Below are positions 7,701 through 14,773 of a stretch of 16,938 bases of DNA, piece by piece. Numbering within the stretch: position 1 is the first letter of the stretch; each line of letters begins with the position of its first letter. A model generated the notes under the pieces. That model was given only the letters and a program-made list of their open reading frames with translations. It made no database searches and had not been told where the DNA came from. The position numbers and the translations under genes were made by a program. The DNA is from a candidate division TA06 bacterium DG_78 (GTDB taxonomy: Bacteria > Hydrothermota > Tepidihabitantia > SM23-42). The stretch is taken from the NCBI GenBank assembly GCA_001303225.1, contig LJNI01000029.1, positions 1 to 16,938 of the forward strand, in the 5' to 3' direction.

Positions 7701-8553
7701 ACACAGTGCGACTCGTCTCAAGCCAATTATAGATAAGGAGACCTTGAACAGTTGCAAAAAATATATTTTCCTCATCAACGGAAATGCCATTGACATTATC
7801 GAGCTTGATCTCTCTGAACTCTCTCCAACTATCCGAACCCGGATCAAAAAAGTAGACTGTTCCATCGCTCACCACGAAGAGTGAATCACCAAGATGCGCA
7901 TAGTCGCTCATCGCATGCGCTGGATATGTCGTCCACTCTTCGGTATCTTTTTTATAAGCAACAAAATGATCCTGTGCAATAAACCAAAATCTGCTTGGTG
8001 TATTAATGATGTATGAATAGGCGTACTTCGGCGCAGCCGGAACCGCTTCCATTCTTTCAAATTCACGGTTGTACCGTACAACACCAGAATCTGTTGCACA
8101 CCAGATATGTTTTTTTTCGGCAACAATATGCCTCACGTGTCCATGAGCAATTTCTTCCCAAGTCTCAATATATTTGTCAAATCGCTTTATACCAAAATCA
8201 CCTGCCACCCATACATATTCATCATCAAAAGCTACTCCTTCAATGGTGCCCGGTAGATCATAGGTTTGCCAGTCATTGAGCCTGATATCAGCAGAAGCAA
8301 GACCACCAGGGGTCGCAACCCAAAGGATGCCCTCATCGAGGCCAATGATGTCAATTTGATTATCAGGTAAACCGTGTGCTTGGGTTATTCTTCCCCATAT
8401 TTCTGAATGTCGGTCAAATGTATAGATACCGTATGGGGTAGAAAGGAAGATGAATTCTGAGGCATAAATATCGGTAATGCCGTCAAGGATTACTGGTTGA
8501 TGACCGATCTGTTTTTGGCTAATCGTAATGAGAATTATCAATAGTTCAATCAA
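4720..8553 (-). CDS. Large secreted protein: N-terminal beta-propeller and probable C-terminal outer-membrane beta-barrel
   Basis: 1277 residues. A short hydrophobic N-terminus (IELLIILITIS) looks like a weak signal peptide. Residues about 21-326 hold propeller-like blades of about 40 residues (LWVATPGGLASADI, VWVAGDFGIKRFD, IWCATDSGVVRYN, IFFATVQGLLIYN), like two-component-regulator propellers. Residues about 520-760 contain two IDY-hydrophobic-IDY-x2-G modules (GIDYFIDYNRGTVHF, GIDYIIDYTSGILLF) and a DNNGDNRVD turn. The last ~500 residues alternate polar and aromatic residues and end in Phe, as outer-membrane barrels do. The start is TTG, overlapping the polyferredoxin stop (TTGA), because TAA immediately precedes it in frame; translation is probably coupled. 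Function unknown; surface or outer-membrane location is inferred from sequence pattern. Confidence 0.8.
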   Translation of the reverse strand: MIELLIILITISQKQIGHQPVILDGITDIYASEFIFLSTPYGIYTFDRHSEIWGRITQAHGLPDNQIDIIGLDEGILWVATPGGLASADIRLNDWQTYDLPGTIEGVAFDDEYVWVAGDFGIKRFDKYIETWEEIAHGHVRHIVAEKKHIWCATDSGVVRYNREFERMEAVPAAPKYAYSYIINTPSRFWFIAQDHFVAYKKDTEEWTTYPAHAMSDYAHLGDSLFVVSDGTVYFFDPGSDSWREFREIKLDNVNGISVDEENIFFATVQGLLIYNWLETSRTVYNRNNGLEYDSLIDVYQDSKFIFVISQYAIEYLDTETAIWHIEQLKPPGEKREKIFYLDEVGAHAHLINDVDIVLQGRAFYSTIHSIAETHMSSSNENINLKLIGKHSSNRLLALYYDDTDKEQVMYGFGYRGLEEDVLYRCNGGYLTSEYYEFDIVPTFSTFGGNAKLRYTSHSMEIQGGQLKSRPQTDFFTGRQSENNLILFDTHYSKNTFYSIYSTPQMITMGFDTLFVDDRIARTNKIDTRIGYTIGGITGDFDVLINGIDYFIDYNRGTVHFLDPRNNSDILVLLSNSEEIVLQSDSVTGHELENIYFIGTSIIPNSLVLTITDTTGQEHPLTEFGLDNNGDNRVDAEFIQYNIGYLSFPQSRPFPDEVYDATVHIYTMDIQFLSQSVFYFLSHKPILKKSEKIYVDGTQVTSGIDYIIDYTSGILLFLNEDIVSDFSEIEIHYASVERQGEDIFYSVQPNIGINNNINIAPGFSSIKDEQIFHISGRFQTGTGNTSVKFIPQVAVNDEQAWAQDYSLITNYSILSVNTEYRGFSQEFETFESSEKKYGSLRHSGLIIARLEPLTSVQLEGMFKREYQVDSLENQYIAQYMHGKFNYVHPKLPNGYILVGKDNLPDYEKWKIQVNANYDFHILKSRIKTSSVVRNIITHFNEEKKNKILEYILHTNFSFPFMVYGDVYYRHNQIYMNTAEEKCEEEIRGALNVDVIPGFYYTGNYSFQATTFFIDTVQDISLRYYFYNNLNIAPGRWYTKLSIVNLSCGIGSNFNEYISSLPGAYERPFFVMKPLEDGFLSSMTRLDSYYGMIQFTPFSNFLIWAKHTMSKSGFAYYTMPDSKPTTKDEIKIEYEPKYVGFLIASWSRRNHKSYPTEITDNIYFEWNKPWSVMLRTKLSTNYSIDRDDYGWIREIDYSELRVDFETLVRFTTKSFITLNLGGMKQETDQDGVTYSLLPGVSINANFFMFLFLRFDYTSTIPIHGSAVHTLSAKIAGQF

Positions 8554-10061
8554 TTATCATCCAGGATAAAACCAGATGGGATGTCTTCTTGTCTTTCCTC
8601 ACATGCACGCAATCGCTTCTTCTCTTCAGTTATATAAGAACCTGTCTTTATTCTTTCTTCATCAATGGAGAATACTTCTATCGCTGCTGGTCCTTCTATC
8701 GGACAGCGCGATTCGCATAAACCACAGCCCGTACAAATCCTCTCATTGACAAAAGGACGCAAGAGCGTCGTACTTCGAATCGTTTCGTTAAGAGAACTAA
8801 TAGCATTGTAGGGACAAGCCTCATCACATATGAGGCAGACCTTATCTTGCTCCCAGGCAATGCATCTGTTTCGATCAATGACTGCTGTGCCTATCCTCGC
8901 ATAGGTTTTTTCCTCAAGTGATAATTTTCTTATTGCTGACGTTGGACATACTTGGCCGCACATATTACAGTTCTTTTCACAACCACCAACCCTCGGTACG
9001 AGCCTTGGTGTCCACAAACCATTGATGCCCGCTTCTAAAAAACACGGTTGAAGTCCATTTGTTGGACAAACCTTCATACACTTGCCACAGTGGATACATA
9101 TATTTAAAAAATCTGATTCGGGGATTGCGCCTGGTGGTCTAAGCAACCTACCATTGAGTTTGGGGTGGAGAAATGTCTTTGCCAACGGCGCTGCGACGAG
9201 ACCAGTACCACATGCCACAATAAATTGTCTTCTAGTGATATCAAAAGGTCTCCTCGTAACCGTTGGTCGGTATTCGATCGTGCGGTAAGGACACTCATAC
9301 AGACAACGGAGACAATCGATACACTCTGCTGAATCAATGGTTGCCTCCGTGTACTGTAGTGCGCCGGTTGGACATATTTTTTCACAAATTCCACACTGCT
9401 CACAGTGTTCAGCAAAGGTGAATTTAAAAAGTGAAAATTTGGCGAGCGTGGCAAGAAGACCACCGAGCGGGCAGAGATTGCGGCACCAAAATCGGGGCGC
9501 GACGATATTGGCTCCAATGATTGCTACAAAAAACAGAAAAGCAATTAACGTCTCTGTATAGAATGCATTATTCAAGGGAATAAAAGCATCCAGGAGATAG
9601 GTGACGACCGGATATGCAATTAAAGTCAACGATCGCTCGACGATGACGAGTGGATCAAAGAAGTGTACAAAAGAACTCCCAGCGAGAGCGGCAATAGTGA
9701 GAAATAAAAGAATAAGATACTTACCATTTTTCACGGATAGTGAGATTTTATACTGCTTAACAGCATGCGTATCGAAGATATCAATTATTGAACCAAGAGG
9801 ACAGATAAAACCACAGAAAAACCGGCCAAAAATAAGTGAACCGATGATGAGGAAAATACTCAGGAGTGCTGCAGTAACAATAGTTCTCTCGCTGATGCTA
9901 AGAATGATAAAAATCAGCGGATCAAATTTGAAAAAGAGATTTTGAAATGTTATATCCAAACCATACCTGGTCTGGACAAAGAAAAAGATAAACAAAAGCA
10001 GAAAAGATATCTGAATAATCCATCTGAGCATACGATGTCGCTTTGTTTTTGAGATTGCCAT
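8550..10061 (-). CDS. Membrane polyferredoxin, NapH-like N-terminus fused to NapG-like Fe-S domain
   Basis: 503 residues. The first ~200 are a NapH/NosR/CcoG-type membrane module with about five hydrophobic segments and the two cysteine signatures FCGFICPLG (C83, C87) and WCRNLCPLG (C193, C197). Two [4Fe-4S] motifs follow (C220/223/226/230 and C247/250/253/257). At 275-297 there is an internal twin-arginine-like segment, ITRRQF plus a hydrophobic stretch. Four more cysteine groups follow (C322/325/328/332; C361/365/368/372; C400/409/412/416; C443/446/449/453), as in NapG/MauM proteins. NapH and NapG are normally separate and carry electrons from quinol to a periplasmic reductase; here they look fused. 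No nap, nos or reductase gene is nearby, so the partner is unknown. No Shine-Dalgarno is visible before the ATG. Confidence 0.85.
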   Translation of the reverse strand: MAISKTKRHRMLRWIIQISFLLLFIFFFVQTRYGLDITFQNLFFKFDPLIFIILSISERTIVTAALLSIFLIIGSLIFGRFFCGFICPLGSIIDIFDTHAVKQYKISLSVKNGKYLILLFLTIAALAGSSFVHFFDPLVIVERSLTLIAYPVVTYLLDAFIPLNNAFYTETLIAFLFFVAIIGANIVAPRFWCRNLCPLGGLLATLAKFSLFKFTFAEHCEQCGICEKICPTGALQYTEATIDSAECIDCLRCLYECPYRTIEYRPTVTRRPFDITRRQFIVACGTGLVAAPLAKTFLHPKLNGRLLRPPGAIPESDFLNICIHCGKCMKVCPTNGLQPCFLEAGINGLWTPRLVPRVGGCEKNCNMCGQVCPTSAIRKLSLEEKTYARIGTAVIDRNRCIAWEQDKVCLICDEACPYNAISSLNETIRSTTLLRPFVNERICTGCGLCESRCPIEGPAAIEVFSIDEERIKTGSYITEEKKRLRACEERQEDIPSGFILDDN

Positions 10062-10090
10062 CTGTAATGAGTATTACTAATGTACGACGA

Positions 10091-11002
10091 TCAAACGTCG
10101 ATCTCAGTGATTCTCATTTTGCTTGTATCAATCTCACCGAGTCCGAGTTCTGAAGCAGCAACAATATATTTCACACTACTGCCGGTCCACGATTTATTAT
10201 ACCACTGGGTAACACCAACGCAGTAAGAATCAACCGCAACCGGGTCTGTACCAGTTATCACTGTGTTCAGTTTGACACTCTTGCCTGGACCGCCAGGACC
10301 ACCGGTCGTGAGTACCCTCGTTGCGTCGACTATCGTCACGTCGGGTTTCATCACCGTGCCTAATTCAGCAATTGCTCGGTGTAGATTGACACGATGGAGA
10401 GCACCACGATCCCAGACAAGACCCATCAAACTCTTTATACCCAAACTGACACCAGTAGCTGAATGAGATTTAGCAGTAGGAAGGTTTATAAAGGTATCAG
10501 CCGTTTGTAGTATTTTTGCAATCTTCACCGAATGCAGTTCGGAACCTTGAGGAATCTGCACTTCGCCAAACTGCCTCTCTTTGGTGAGAGTCAGGAGATT
10601 CACTCTGTCTTTATCGATTATTGCTTCTTCGATCTTGCTTTCTTCAACGCAGAGTTGCGGATTCTGAATCGTATGGTCGAGGAGAATAATTTTCGATGCT
10701 CCGGCATCCAGACAGAGTTCAACTACCTGTTTTACGATTTCTGGACTTGTCGTTGCACCACAATCAATGTTTGCAGCGAATGAGATATTCGGTTTAATAC
10801 AGACTTTATCTCCGTGCTTAACGAATTTATTAACACCACCGATTGCATCGAGTGCTGTTTTGACTAAGTTCGGTGATTCGCCACGTGCAACCCCAATGAG
10901 TGGACCGCTGGCCCCTTCAGTCGTGGTGAAGAGTGTTTTCGGCAGCAACGAGGCGACAACGACTCCCGCACCCATTTTAAGAAAATCTCTGCGTGTTATC
11001 AT
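10091..11002 (-). CDS. DUF362 domain protein with Tat signal
   Basis: 303 residues from the preferred ATG at 11002. A GTG six codons upstream (11020) is in frame, but AGGAGG sits 6 bases before the ATG and the Tat signal then begins at residue 1: MITRRDFLKMGAG, followed by a hydrophobic stretch to about residue 20 and an A/T-rich cleavage region. The rest matches DUF362: FVKHGDKVCIKPNISF (60-75), TTSPEIVKQVVELCLDAGA and NLPTAKSHSATGVSLGIKSLMG. DUF362 proteins are often found with Fe-S proteins, but their biochemistry is poorly defined. Export through Tat suggests a folded, cofactor-bearing protein outside the cytoplasm. It lies between the lipoprotein and polyferredoxin genes in the same operon. 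Confidence 0.9.
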   Translation of the reverse strand: MITRRDFLKMGAGVVVASLLPKTLFTTTEGASGPLIGVARGESPNLVKTALDAIGGVNKFVKHGDKVCIKPNISFAANIDCGATTSPEIVKQVVELCLDAGASKIILLDHTIQNPQLCVEESKIEEAIIDKDRVNLLTLTKERQFGEVQIPQGSELHSVKIAKILQTADTFINLPTAKSHSATGVSLGIKSLMGLVWDRGALHRVNLHRAIAELGTVMKPDVTIVDATRVLTTGGPGGPGKSVKLNTVITGTDPVAVDSYCVGVTQWYNKSWTGSSVKYIVAASELGLGEIDTSKMRITEIDV

Positions 11003-11008
11003 CGCGAT

Positions 11009-11014
11009 CCTCCT
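11009..11014 (-). promoter_or_regulatory. Ribosome binding site fixing the DUF362 start at 11002
   Basis: AGGAGG on the minus strand overlaps the stop of the upstream lipoprotein gene and stands 6 bases before ATG 11002. It favours this ATG over the in-frame GTG at 11020. Confidence 0.85.
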
Positions 11015-11570
11015 AATCACTCTCTGTAGTATCCCTTATTGCATTTGATACATTGAGGCAAAAAAGTTTTGCTACATTTAAACCAACTGGAGTCTTTTCG
11101 TCTTTGATCGTAACCCAGACATAAAATCTATCATCCCAGAAATCTATTTTATAGTCAAAGAGCAAAGTCTCATCAATCCTCGCCTCGACCCCTGCATTGT
11201 TATCAGTCCACGGTGTTTCAGTACCAATGCCCACTGCATCATAGACATCTTTTGCATTTGTCGTATCACCCATATCGAAAATTCTCAATCGGATTTCTCG
11301 TGTTGCGTCAGCAACATTACCTTGATACCACTGGCGTGCAAATTTCACAAACCCATGGTCAATGAATACCTGACCTTCTCCATTAATGAGGTCAGTTAAC
11401 TGTTCATCATTTTCAGCGACATCCATTTCTCCTTTTCTCGTCCAGCCACTTATTTCATTATCAAGCGGTAACAGCTCAATGACATCTTTAGGCTCGGTTG
11501 GGTTTATGCCTTCCTCGTTAGGACAGGAAAAGAATAAAAATATGAATATAAGTATTAATAATTTTTTCAC
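11013..11570 (-). CDS. DUF6599-like putative lipoprotein
   Basis: 185 residues from a GTG start with an AGGAG site 5 bases upstream that overlaps the end of the preceding gene. The N-terminus KKLLILIFIFLFFSC is a signal peptide ending in a lipobox-like FFSC, so Cys16 would be the lipidated residue. The remainder recalls DUF6599: GWTRKGEMDVAE, a LINGEGQVFIDHGF block, IRLRIFDMGDTTNAKDVYDAV. That family is usually secreted and of unknown role. The gene is 8 bases after the Tat/T9SS DUF362 gene and 10 bases before the second DUF362 gene. Family assignment is from memory of the pattern and should be treated as moderate. Confidence 0.72.
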   Translation of the reverse strand: MKKLLILIFIFLFFSCPNEEGINPTEPKDVIELLPLDNEISGWTRKGEMDVAENDEQLTDLINGEGQVFIDHGFVKFARQWYQGNVADATREIRLRIFDMGDTTNAKDVYDAVGIGTETPWTDNNAGVEARIDETLLFDYKIDFWDDRFYVWVTIKDEKTPVGLNVAKLFCLNVSNAIRDTTESD

Positions 11571-11578
11571 AATATCTC

Positions 11579-12880
11579 CTAATGTAGTACAACTATTTTT
11601 TTAATCGTAGTTTTACCATTATGGTCGAGTCTTGTGAGATATGTGCCGGAAGACAAATTTTCACTTATGTGTAACGGTATTCTATGTGTACCATTAGCGA
11701 GTTCCCCTGAATAGATTCGTATCACGGTTCGCCCTACTGTATCAACGAGATCGAGGTGGACCATGGATGTTTGAACAAGGAAAAGAATAATCATCGTGTT
11801 CCTATAGAAGGGATTCGGTTGAATCTTCAAGATACTATCTTCTGGTATTACTTTTTTTAACTCTCCAGCGTGCGGATTATTTATCTCAATGAGGTTGATG
11901 TCGGTCGTACCGAGGTTGTATGGAGGTTGAGTAGCAGTTATGATGTGAGGAGCATTATACTGATAGAGACCATGATTCGCACGTTCTTCATTGATGAGAT
12001 TTTGTCCCTGGTAATCACAGGCGACAGAGTCAAAACTCATCAGTACCATTTTAGGATTAAAGTTAGGCGAACCACCTGGGCCACCACTATAACAGCCGAT
12101 CAGTGCATCAACGATGAAAATGCTCTGCTTGTTGTTTGGTGTTATAACATCACGAATCTGCTGATTGAGTGAAGGAATATAGGGATTACATTGACCGCCA
12201 TGCAATGAACCAGGGTTATGTATTGAACCGTAATTATTTTTCATTGTGAGCGTAATTTGAGCAATGCTGTGGTCTTTTATTACTGCCGCATTGATAATAT
12301 AATCACAGAGTACAGTCATAATACTACTCGGATTGCTCGACACACCATGCACATTGAATTCGAGTGCATCGTAGCCCACTCCTGAATGATTGGTGCCAAA
12401 ACAACGTACAGTATCCGGATCATCACCATCATAGATTGTGTAACCACCATTGCCCATTAAGAGACTATCATAGTTATCCCAAATAATTACATTATTTCTC
12501 ACGTAAGGAATACCGCTGAACTGCATCTGCGTGAGACTAGTTACGAGGCAATTTACAAATTCGCGGTGTGTTGTAATTTGACACAAACAGTTAACCTTAA
12601 TACCAATTACACTCGCTTCATGAATTCCAGGGAATACTGACTTCCATGCCTCACCAACGTCACCGATACCGGTCAATGCCTTGATCGATTCATCCACCAT
12701 TATCTGAACAACCGATTCATTAATGGTACTCCCAGATGTAGCATTTTCGTGAAAGCATTGTACTACGTCGCTGGCGCGCGACCCACTGCTATTCGTAAAA
12801 TTGAACCTCGGTTTTACAATCAACCCCACCGTGCCGAGTCCAAGATACCTCAAAAACTCACGTCTTGATAACTCCTTCAT
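11579..12880 (-). CDS. DUF362-like protein with Tat signal and C-terminal T9SS-type sorting domain
   Basis: 433 residues. The N-terminus MKELSRREFLRYLGLG is a consensus Tat motif (SRREFL) with a hydrophobic region to about residue 22. Residues about 40-340 look like a divergent DUF362 domain (VIGIKVNCLCQ; YIINAAVIKDHSIAQITLTMKN; HNPGSLHGG). Residues about 350-433 form a T9SS/Por-type C-terminal domain: IQPNPFYRN, then VDTVGRTVIRIYSGEL, ISENLSSGTYLTRLD and KKIVVLH. Such tails send proteins through the outer membrane in Bacteroidota-like bacteria, though there they usually follow Sec signals. This is the first gene of the five-gene operon and has its own consensus promoter 15 bases upstream and a GGGGTG-like ribosome site. 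Confidence 0.85.
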   Translation of the reverse strand: MKELSRREFLRYLGLGTVGLIVKPRFNFTNSSGSRASDVVQCFHENATSGSTINESVVQIMVDESIKALTGIGDVGEAWKSVFPGIHEASVIGIKVNCLCQITTHREFVNCLVTSLTQMQFSGIPYVRNNVIIWDNYDSLLMGNGGYTIYDGDDPDTVRCFGTNHSGVGYDALEFNVHGVSSNPSSIMTVLCDYIINAAVIKDHSIAQITLTMKNNYGSIHNPGSLHGGQCNPYIPSLNQQIRDVITPNNKQSIFIVDALIGCYSGGPGGSPNFNPKMVLMSFDSVACDYQGQNLINEERANHGLYQYNAPHIITATQPPYNLGTTDINLIEINNPHAGELKKVIPEDSILKIQPNPFYRNTMIILFLVQTSMVHLDLVDTVGRTVIRIYSGELANGTHRIPLHISENLSSGTYLTRLDHNGKTTIKKIVVLH

Positions 12881-12895
12881 ACGTCACCCCGTATT

Positions 12896-12924
12896 ATTAT
12901 AACCAAAGAAGATTTAAGTGTCAA
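12896..12924 (-). promoter_or_regulatory. Consensus promoter of the five-gene envelope redox operon
   Basis: On the minus strand TTGACA (12924-12919), a 17-bp spacer and TATAAT (12901-12896) match the sigma-70 consensus perfectly. The first gene of the operon starts 15 bases after the -10 box. No other good promoter was seen inside the operon. Confidence 0.85.
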
Positions 12925-12935
12925 GGAGTTTTAGT

Positions 12936-12990
12936 GAGATTTCTGAAAAACAAGAAATCTTGAGAGCGATGAATACTTTTTCAGAACTCT
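12936..12990 (+). repeat. Dispersed hairpin repeat, copy 2
   Basis: 55 bases matching the element at 4561-4616 in opposite orientation on the chromosome. Stem AGATTTCT at 12937-12944 pairs with AGAAATCT at 12953-12960 across an 8-base loop. It lies between the -35 boxes of two divergent promoters. Two of the four mismatches and the one-base gap fall at or next to the loop while the stem is intact. Confidence 0.85.
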
Positions 12991-13009
12991 CTTATACACG
13001 AGAAAAATA

Positions 13010-13037
13010 TTGACATATATTAATTTTAGTTTATAAT
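13010..13037 (+). promoter_or_regulatory. Consensus promoter of the TPR membrane protein gene, leaderless geometry
   Basis: TTGACA (13010-13015), a 16-bp spacer and TATAAT (13032-13037), a perfect sigma-70 match. The ATG follows only 5 bases later, so the transcript should begin at about the start codon. Confidence 0.85.
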
Positions 13038-13042
13038 TTCGT

Positions 13043-14773
13043 ATGTTCATTTTTTTATTGTATTTTGTTTCGCAATTCAGCACCCAATACCAAAACTTTG
13101 TGCATTCACCACAGAGTGATTCTATTCTTAACCACCTCACGAGGGGCGAGTGTCATATTTCAGACTTTACAGATGATCCGGTCATATTGTGGTTTTGGCG
13201 TACTCATTCTGGCGATCCTGACGCTGATTCACTCTTGAGCAAAATTCCAATGCGAAAAAATTTCTATCTCTCGGCTGTATTACGATGGGAAGCACGTGAG
13301 GCGCGTAATTACGAAACAGCATCGAGCAAACTGCTACTCGCCACGCACTTCGATCATTCGGTTATAGAAAATTTTCTATCACTTATTGTTTTGGCAATCA
13401 AATATCGCAAAATAGACCATTTTGAGACAGCAATTTCAATCCCTATCTTTACAAACTTTCGAAATCAAGTTTTTATTGTTACGAACTTCGTACTCCTTCT
13501 CTTTTTTGCAATAATAATGTCTGGCGGTATTTACATCTTGGTCAAAACGGTTTATTACCTACCGGTTCTGAGCCACCGAATCGATCCTCAAGGACATAAC
13601 AAGATCAAAGGACTCATCCCTTTTCTTCTTCTTTTGACACCGGTCATTGTATTCCGCAACCTATACCTTATAATCATCTGTTATTCACTCCTATTGGCTT
13701 TCGTGTTGAGTACGAGAGAAAAGAATTGGCTGAGGGTCCACATTATTGTCTTTTTGCTCTTTTCGCTTGCACCGCTCCCCTTAGGTCATTTTATTAGCTT
13801 CTTGCAACATCGTAACAGAAGTTTTCAACTGTATGAAATGGTGAATTACGACTCTGACAATATGGTCAGCGCGACTACTGATAAAGAAAAAGAACTGCTC
13901 GCCTATGCCCTGAGGCAACACGGGAAGATTGAAGAAGCATTACTCCTCTATGAAGATTTATACAACAGAAATTATCGCAACGCTGCCGTGTTAAACAATC
14001 TTGCAAACATCTATTTCCACATAGATAGATTTGACCTTGCCGAAACGTTATACCGTAATGCAATACATTCACAGGACCATGGTGAAATATATTTCAATCT
14101 CGGCCTTTTGAAATTGAAGAATATCGAATACTCAGAATCTTCATACTTTATGGAAGAAGCTAAAAAAAGAAATTTTTCGAGCTTGAGTAAAGATCCGATT
14201 GATATTGAACCAGTAAATGATGATTTTTTACAAATTACTATGTCCGAGACATCAACATATTCTGGAATTATCAAACGTATCTATTTTCTTCCGATTTTGA
14301 TTATTTTTCTGATCACCTTTTTACCAGTACCATTTGAGCCTCCCTTCCACTGTAACACATGTGGCCAACCGATCTGCGAAGAATGTTTAAAAAAAATAGA
14401 CACAGAAATTATTTGTAACGACTGCTTTACAAAATTTAAATCAGCAAAATCAGGTGAGATGGAAAATTCACTCCGTGCAATGGTGATGCGACAAAGACTG
14501 CGATTAGATAAATTTATAACGTACTTGCTCAATATAGTAATCCCCGGCGCAGGTTTGATATATCAGGGCAAAAATTTTGTAGGTCTCATTTTTGTATTTT
14601 TTGTTATGCTCGGTTATGCTCCGCTAATCTTCTCACATCTCTTCATTAGACCTGTTGGATGGGTATCTCTCTCACTTAATCCTATTTTTATAATCATTGC
14701 TCTTTTCATTGCCGCACTTTCTTATATCTATTCCTTTGCCTACATCAGGAGGATCTATGCCAGTCGAAGGTGA
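13043..14773 (+). CDS. Multi-pass membrane protein with TPR repeats and a cysteine-rich zinc-binding segment
   Basis: 576 residues. The hydrophobic N-terminus (FIFLLYFVSQF) could be a signal or anchor. Likely membrane segments are near 145-167, 190-222, 232-252, 412-428, 495-533 and 545-568. Residues about 282-375 form two to three TPR-like helical pairs (ALRQHGKIEEALLLYEDLY; AAVLNNLANIYFHIDRFDLAETLYRNA). Residues 437-461 hold six cysteines in CNTCGQPICEEC and CNDC, a probable zinc site. The ATG has no ribosome site and stands 5 bases after a consensus -10 box, implying leaderless translation; the next Met is at residue 70. The 3' end overlaps the DUF4388 gene by 17 bases, so the two products probably act together. 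I do not recognise a characterised family. Confidence 0.85.
   Translation: MFIFLLYFVSQFSTQYQNFVHSPQSDSILNHLTRGECHISDFTDDPVILWFWRTHSGDPDADSLLSKIPMRKNFYLSAVLRWEAREARNYETASSKLLLATHFDHSVIENFLSLIVLAIKYRKIDHFETAISIPIFTNFRNQVFIVTNFVLLLFFAIIMSGGIYILVKTVYYLPVLSHRIDPQGHNKIKGLIPFLLLLTPVIVFRNLYLIIICYSLLLAFVLSTREKNWLRVHIIVFLLFSLAPLPLGHFISFLQHRNRSFQLYEMVNYDSDNMVSATTDKEKELLAYALRQHGKIEEALLLYEDLYNRNYRNAAVLNNLANIYFHIDRFDLAETLYRNAIHSQDHGEIYFNLGLLKLKNIEYSESSYFMEEAKKRNFSSLSKDPIDIEPVNDDFLQITMSETSTYSGIIKRIYFLPILIIFLITFLPVPFEPPFHCNTCGQPICEECLKKIDTEIICNDCFTKFKSAKSGEMENSLRAMVMRQRLRLDKFITYLLNIVIPGAGLIYQGKNFVGLIFVFFVMLGYAPLIFSHLFIRPVGWVSLSLNPIFIIIALFIAALSYIYSFAYIRRIYASRR
14747..14752 (+). promoter_or_regulatory. Ribosome binding site fixing the DUF4388 start at 14757
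   Basis: AGGAGG stands 4 bases before ATG 14757, inside the end of the upstream gene. A longer in-frame start at 14697 has no such site and would add 20 residues that do not belong to the domain. Confidence 0.85.

Noticed and set aside
9104..9517. 137-codon minus-strand open frame inside the polyferredoxin gene
   Set aside because: It is a second frame over a cysteine-motif-rich gene that is clearly the coding one.
10066..10079. GTAAT/ATTAC palindrome before the polyferredoxin gene
   Set aside because: Five-base arms in AT-rich DNA are too short to call an operator or terminator.
11003..11020. Longer DUF362 protein starting at GTG 11020
   Set aside because: AGGAGG at 11009-11014 lies inside that extension and 6 bases before ATG 11002, where the Tat signal naturally begins.
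14697..14756. Longer DUF4388 protein starting at ATG 14697
   Set aside because: AGGAGG stands 4 bases before ATG 14757 and the domain begins right there; the extra 20 residues come from the other frame of the upstream gene.
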